A stretch of DNA of 64,000 nucleotides from Alloprevotella sp. (GTDB taxonomy: Bacteria > Bacteroidota > Bacteroidia > Bacteroidales > Bacteroidaceae): assembly GCA_017477205.1 (NCBI GenBank), contig JAFUXE010000023.1, positions 1 through 64,000 on the forward strand. The letters are read 5' to 3'. Below, piece after piece: positions 60,073 to 64,000 of this stretch. Each line of letters starts with the position of its first letter. The first letter of the stretch is position 1. The notes under the pieces are model-generated. The model saw nothing but the letters and a program-made list of their open reading frames with translations. It searched no databases and was not told the DNA's origin. Made by a program: the position numbers and the translations under genes.

Positions 60073-62946
60073 TTAGTACCACTCTATGTTTGAGGAGTAG
60101 GAGCTGCGCTTGTCCCACTTGAGGGCATCCATGAGCTCGTTCGCGCGGGCGCGGAAAGAGAAGTTGAAGGAGCTGTAGGGCTTCAGGACGACATTACACG
60201 ACATTTCGAAGCAGTGCAGGTCGCGGGAGAGCGAGGCCGTCGTCATGGAAAGCTTGTGCATCTTGAAGTCGTAGCCCGTGTTGAAGGTGATGTTCCATCC
60301 TTCCGCGAGGCGTACGTATCCGTTGGCGTTCAGCGTCTGCGTGAAGCCGTAGGGGTAGCGCATGGACTTGACGTTAATGGGCTTCGAGCGGTCTTCAAAC
60401 ATCGTGATGCCATAGCTGACGGTCAGCGACCAGGGGATGGCGAAGCTGAGGTAGCCGTCGGCATCGGTCTTGGCCTTGATGGTCTTCGTGGCGCCGCGCT
60501 TTCGCGAAGCCCGCATGTCGGGGTCGATGTTGGCGTCCTCCACGTCGGTATCGTCGTCCTCCTCGTCCGTCTCGGTGTCCGCCTTGCTGCGTCCGCTGAA
60601 TTTCTCGCGCAGCTTGTTGAGCGTGTTGTTGTCGAAGGTGTAGGAGATGTTGTGGCTCATGCCGTTGAAGCGTCCGAAGCGTCCGTAGCTCCATTCCGTG
60701 CGGTCGCCCACAACGACGTTGCCGCGCTGGTCGAACATGTAGGCATACGTAGCGAACACCGCCGCCAGCGAGAACGTGTAGCTTTTGGAGAGCTTCAGGC
60801 GCAGGCGTGTGGAGAGGTCGCTCCAGGGTCGCGTCTTTGCGGCGAGGTTGTAGGACAGCGAACCTGAGAGCTCGTCGATGAGGCTTATCTTCTTTTCGCC
60901 GGTGGAGTCCGCGTCGCTCTTCACCTTCATCTCCACGTTGTTGGAGAGGCTCATGGTCAGCAGTCCCTGCTTCGTCCCCGACGGGAAGCCGTAGAGGGCT
61001 CCCTGATAGGGGGAGTAGCGCACCTGTTCCACGTTGCCGTAGGCGTCGGTCTTGTCGTAGGTGCGGTAGTAGCCGTAGAAGCTGGTCGTGAAGTCCGGGG
61101 CGTAGCTGAGGCTGACGTTGGGCTTCATGACATGGCGCACGGCGATAATCTTGTCGCCGAAGACTTTCTTCCAGGGCTTGTAGAAGCCGTAGAGGGTCGT
61201 GTTTGCGGAAACGCCCATGCTCCAGTCGTAGAGGTTGTAGAAGCCGTAGGTCGTGTCCGCCACCTCGTGTTGCTCGCGCTCGTCCCAGCTGCGCATGATG
61301 CGATTGGTGTACATCATGTCGCGCAGCGAGAAGTTGGGCGATATGTTGATGTACTTGAAGAGCTGGAACGTGGCGTCGATGGGGATGCGGTGCTGTATGC
61401 CGTTGCGCCAGTCGCGGATGAGGCTCGAGTGGAGCAGCTGGTCCTCCTTCGTCGTGATGCTGTTCGACATGGAGCCCGTGTAGGACATGGAAATCTTCTC
61501 GTACCAGCGTTCCTTGCCCACCTGGCGCTTGCGGCGGAAGGGGTAGAAGCGGTTCAGGGACCACGTCATGTCCGGCAGGGTCATCGCGATGGTGGAGTCG
61601 CGCATGTTCTGCGTCAGGTTGACGCTGGCGCTGAGGTTCAGGCCGATGCCGGGGAAGGTGTGGGAGTAGGATACGGAGCTGGCGCGCGTGCTCTGCGTGT
61701 AGGAGAGCGGGTTGTACATGGACGTGAGGTTCTTGCGCTCGTAGTTCTCGGAGGCGAAGTTCACGCGTGCCGAGAACGTCGTGTTGCCGCCTGCGGAGGC
61801 GTCCTTCGTGTGCGTCCACTGCACCTTCAGGCTCTTCGTCACCATGTAGTCCGGCATGTTCTTTTCCCCCTCCACGGTGTTCAGGTAGCTGACGAAGAAG
61901 TTGCCCGTGTATTTGTAGCGTCGCTTGTAGTTCGTTTCCGCGCTGACGCCCCAGGAGCCTTTCGTGTAGAGCTCGCCCAGCACCTTGAGGTCCATCCTGT
62001 CGTTCATGGCGAAGTAGTAGCCGCCGTTGCGCAGGTAGAAGCCGCGCGCCGTCTCGTCGCCGTAGGTGGGCATGATGAATCCGCTGGAGTATTTCTTGTT
62101 GAAGGGGAAGAAGCCGTAGGGGATGGCCAGCGGCAGGGGCACGTCGAGCACGTAGAGCTGTGCGGGGCCGAAGACGGTCTCCTTTCCCGGGTTCACCTTG
62201 GCCCGCGAGAGCTTCAGGTAGAAGTGCGGATGCTCCGCGTCGCAGGTCGTGTAGGTGGAGGTGCCCAGGTAGAGCGTGCCGTCGTCCGTGCGCTTCGCGC
62301 GCTGGCTTTGGATGAAGCCGTTGCCCTGCGTCGTGGAGACGTTGGAGATGAAGCCCTTCTTCGTCTTGAAGTTGAAGCTGATTTCCTCGCTGGTGTATTC
62401 GTCGCTGCCCTGCTTGAACAGGGGCACGTTCTCGGATGCCGCAGCGGTGGAGTCCGCCGCCAGGCTGTCCGCCGTCAGCGTGTCTATGGGCATGGCCGGC
62501 CGGGCGTGGACGATGCTTGAGTCGAGGTTCATCGTGATGTACCCCGCGTCCAGCGTCATGTTCTGGTACTTCACGCCCGCCTTGCCGTAGAGGTATGCCC
62601 GCTTGTTCTCCGCGTCATAGACCATGGAGTCCGTCGCCGTGTAGGTCACGGGGTCCTCCAGGCCGTCGCGCTTCTTGCGCAGCGTGTCCTCGTGCAGGGC
62701 TATCGTGTCCGGCACGATGGGCGTCACGTCGCTCATGAAGAGGCTGTCCATCATGGCGCGCTGCGCGGAGTCCAGCGCCGCCGTCGGCAGGCTGTCCGTT
62801 CCCGTGCTGTCCGTCGGCAGCGTGTCCGCACTCGCCGCCCGCCCCCTTTCCCGCGGGGAAGGCACGCGGGCATCGTAGGCAGACAGCAGCGTCTGCACCA
62901 CCAGGCCCAGGGTAAGTATGACGAACAGAGTTTTACGCATACGCAT
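60073..62946 (-). CDS. lptD: Bacteroidetes LPS-assembly protein LptD
   Basis: LptD forms the outer-membrane barrel that inserts lipopolysaccharide. Start at 62946 (957 residues; 62940 also possible) gives the signal peptide RKTLFVILTLGLVVQTLLSA. The N-terminal jellyroll (about 100-240) has YLYGKAGVKYQNMTLDAGYI and HFYLKLSRAKVNPGKETVF. The long C-terminal barrel (about 260-957) has LPLAIPYGFFPFNKKYSSG and RGFYLRNGGYYF. An acidic linker (TETDEEDDDTDVED) is inserted near residue 830. Bacteroidetes LptD often lacks the E. coli-type Cys pairs; none stand out here. Upstream of the BACON lipoprotein. Confidence 0.88.
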   Translation of the reverse strand: MRMRKTLFVILTLGLVVQTLLSAYDARVPSPRERGRAASADTLPTDSTGTDSLPTAALDSAQRAMMDSLFMSDVTPIVPDTIALHEDTLRKKRDGLEDPVTYTATDSMVYDAENKRAYLYGKAGVKYQNMTLDAGYITMNLDSSIVHARPAMPIDTLTADSLAADSTAAASENVPLFKQGSDEYTSEEISFNFKTKKGFISNVSTTQGNGFIQSQRAKRTDDGTLYLGTSTYTTCDAEHPHFYLKLSRAKVNPGKETVFGPAQLYVLDVPLPLAIPYGFFPFNKKYSSGFIMPTYGDETARGFYLRNGGYYFAMNDRMDLKVLGELYTKGSWGVSAETNYKRRYKYTGNFFVSYLNTVEGEKNMPDYMVTKSLKVQWTHTKDASAGGNTTFSARVNFASENYERKNLTSMYNPLSYTQSTRASSVSYSHTFPGIGLNLSASVNLTQNMRDSTIAMTLPDMTWSLNRFYPFRRKRQVGKERWYEKISMSYTGSMSNSITTKEDQLLHSSLIRDWRNGIQHRIPIDATFQLFKYINISPNFSLRDMMYTNRIMRSWDEREQHEVADTTYGFYNLYDWSMGVSANTTLYGFYKPWKKVFGDKIIAVRHVMKPNVSLSYAPDFTTSFYGYYRTYDKTDAYGNVEQVRYSPYQGALYGFPSGTKQGLLTMSLSNNVEMKVKSDADSTGEKKISLIDELSGSLSYNLAAKTRPWSDLSTRLRLKLSKSYTFSLAAVFATYAYMFDQRGNVVVGDRTEWSYGRFGRFNGMSHNISYTFDNNTLNKLREKFSGRSKADTETDEEDDDTDVEDANIDPDMRASRKRGATKTIKAKTDADGYLSFAIPWSLTVSYGITMFEDRSKPINVKSMRYPYGFTQTLNANGYVRLAEGWNITFNTGYDFKMHKLSMTTASLSRDLHCFEMSCNVVLKPYSSFNFSFRARANELMDALKWDKRSSYSSNIEWY

Positions 62947-62981
62947 ACGCGCACAGTAAGGCATCTATACTATGCGGCGCG

Positions 62982-62989
62982 CAAAAATA
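62982..62989 (-). promoter_or_regulatory. -7 box of lptD
   Basis: Minus-strand TATTTTTG. The -33 position has only CTTG (plus 63011-63014). Confidence 0.5.
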
Positions 62990-63043
62990 CAATCTTTTCC
63001 GGGAAATAGCCAAGTCCCCGCTACGCTTTAAGCATTTATAACG

Positions 63044-63619
63044 TTACTCATACCGTTCCGCCCATTCGAGGAACAGCCTCACCCCCTCCATGCCGAAGCC
63101 CTCCAGGCTGCGGGCCGTCTGCTCCACCGTGCGCGTGCGTTCGGGATGGCTCTTGGAGAAGAATTTGTCTGCGTAGCACACCACGCGCTCCTCCTCCGTT
63201 TCCGGGCAGAGCGCGCGCGGGTCGCCCTCCAGCAGGGCCGGTGCCGGTATGCCGCGCAGGCGGAAGTTCTCCGCCACGAGGCCCGTTCCCGTGTGGCGCT
63301 CGCAGAAGCGCGCCAGCACCTCCGGCGCAAACGCCTCCTGCCAGTCGCCCCGTGCCGCCGCCTCGCGCACCATCTCGCCGCCCGCAATGCCGTGCAGCAG
63401 GTAGGGCAATGTCCCCTCGCAGCCGATGCCCGGCGCGTGGCAGCGCACGATGCCGATGTCGTGTACCATAGCCCCCGCCCGCACAAGGTCCTCGTCGAGG
63501 GCGAGTTCCGGGTGGCGGCGGCACACGTCAAGTGCCTTCTCGCACACCTGCCCGCTGTGTAGCAGCAGCAGGCGGCGCAGCGGCGTATCCGCAGGGTAGT
63601 ATGTATCAATCAGTCTCAC
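63044..63619 (-). CDS. HD-domain metal-dependent phosphohydrolase
   Basis: These 191 residues form an HD-fold protein: His21 in LLLLHSGQVCEKALDV and the HD pair His53-Asp54 in GAMVHDIGIVRCHAPGIG, with a further His-rich region (RFCERHTGTGL) and Asp in VVCYADKFFSKSHPERT. HD hydrolases cleave phosphate from nucleotides or similar, with bound metal; the substrate is unknown. Homologues start with the same YYP-x-x-P-L-R region, supporting ATG 63619. It is separated from lptD by about 55 bases with the lptD promoter. Confidence 0.87.
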   Translation of the reverse strand: MRLIDTYYPADTPLRRLLLLHSGQVCEKALDVCRRHPELALDEDLVRAGAMVHDIGIVRCHAPGIGCEGTLPYLLHGIAGGEMVREAAARGDWQEAFAPEVLARFCERHTGTGLVAENFRLRGIPAPALLEGDPRALCPETEEERVVCYADKFFSKSHPERTRTVEQTARSLEGFGMEGVRLFLEWAERYE

Positions 63620-63742
63620 GGTGCTAAATGTTGTTGCCGGCCGCTTCCACGTTGCGAGGTCTTGCCGGTTGCGGATGCAAAGTTGCGAATATATTTTGAA
63701 TCAACGGTTCAGGAAGCCGCATTATTTCCCGCAGTCCCCCGT

Positions 63743-63893
63743 ATCTCGCGAAAATCTTCTGCGCATCTCGCGAAAATCTTCTGCGCATCTCGCAAGATTC
63801 TTCTGCGCATCTCGCAAGATTCTTCTGCGCATCTCGCCAAAACGAAAAGGCATCTTGTCGGAAGATAAAGGCACTTCGCCGAATCCTTAAGGC
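63743..63893. repeat. Tandem array of 21-22 bp units
   Basis: Four 22-bp units (ATCTCGCGAAAATCTTCTGC then GC, drifting to ATCTCGCAAGATTC) are followed by three degenerate 21-bp units ending AAGGC. Intergenic, upstream of the HD gene. No spacers, so not CRISPR. It resembles the 23-bp arrays in style but not in sequence. The 63620-64000 gap holds no credible gene. Confidence 0.85.
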
Positions 63894-63925
63894 ATCTCGT
63901 TTCCCTCATCGCAGCAGCGGTTATT

Positions 63926-63990
63926 GCTTCGTGAAATTCGTGACGTTCGTGGTTCAACAAATAGGAATCCATGAAATCTGTGGTTCCAAA
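63926..63990. repeat. CACGAA-type dispersed repeat
   Basis: TTCGTGAAATTCGTGACGTTC and GTGGTTC words, like the elements at 815-895 and 29190-29400, continue to the window edge. No ORF. Confidence 0.5.
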
Positions 63991-64000
63991 TGTAGTGTAT

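Noticed and set aside
63650..63900. Short plus-strand frames with repeated KSSAHLA
   Set aside because: Repeat peptides come from the tandem array, not from a gene.

Overview
The window is a 64 kb piece of a Bacteroidales chromosome, most likely Prevotella-like. The evidence is the promoter style (a -33 TTTG about 19-20 bp upstream of a TAnnTTTG -7 box, with short leaders and no Shine-Dalgarno sequences), Bacteroidetes-specific families (PCMD and BACON surface proteins, DUF4492 next to cydA, a Bacteroidetes-type LptD, Omp28-like and CotH-type exported proteins), and a recurring DLQGRR-type C-terminal tail on exported proteins. Most of the window is GC-rich. Two stretches are clearly more AT-rich and look accessory: about 1.0-2.6 kb and about 30.1-33.4 kb. 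No rRNA, tRNA, insertion sequence, prophage or CRISPR array was seen.

Layout. 0-12 kb is mostly envelope and surface functions: a truncated tail-bearing exported protein, an AT-rich islet with two paralogous small membrane proteins around a frameshifted gene, two exported proteins, a two-gene unit for a 982-residue glycine-rich carbohydrate-binding protein, and a PCMD / beta-barrel / calycin-PCMD operon. 12-21 kb holds mutS, a Pif1/RecD-like helicase, an NhaC-type antiporter, a lipoprotein and the acpP-fabF-rnc cluster. 21-29 kb holds a GYF-SH3 protein / L,D-transpeptidase / GH53 galactanase operon, DUF4492-cydA without an adjacent cydB, divergent ribD and prmC, and a sugar-nucleotidyltransferase-like gene. 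29-34 kb is repeat-rich: a 225-bp nested palindrome, a 57-residue protein, a 1103-residue multi-Ig-domain protein, and a candidate structured RNA transcribed from a textbook promoter. 34-41 kb holds a phosphodiesterase, a cytidylate-kinase-like gene, an exported duplicated-domain protein, a MATE exporter, rplU-rpmA, a MerR regulator and radA. 41-64 kb holds large exported proteins (tandem Omp28-like, CotH), holB-ricT, the membrane pyrophosphatase hppA, an M64 peptidase, an alpha/beta hydrolase, a GH20 hexosaminidase, a GNAT protein, a BACON lipoprotein, lptD and an HD-domain hydrolase.

Working together: many products are exported and concern glycan binding or breakdown (GH53, GH20, Cthe_2159-like, PCMD), outer-membrane building (LptD, beta-barrels) or cell-wall remodelling (L,D-transpeptidase). 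Housekeeping information genes are interspersed. At least seven proteins end in the short DLQGRR tail and one ends in a longer T9SS-like domain.

The most unusual material is non-coding or repeat-based: the RNA-like element at 33.5-33.9 kb, two related arrays of 23-bp units (one lying where cydB would be expected), an in-frame run of seven heptamers inside prmC that belongs to a dispersed heptamer family, and a duplicated promoter cassette shared by prmC and the MerR gene.
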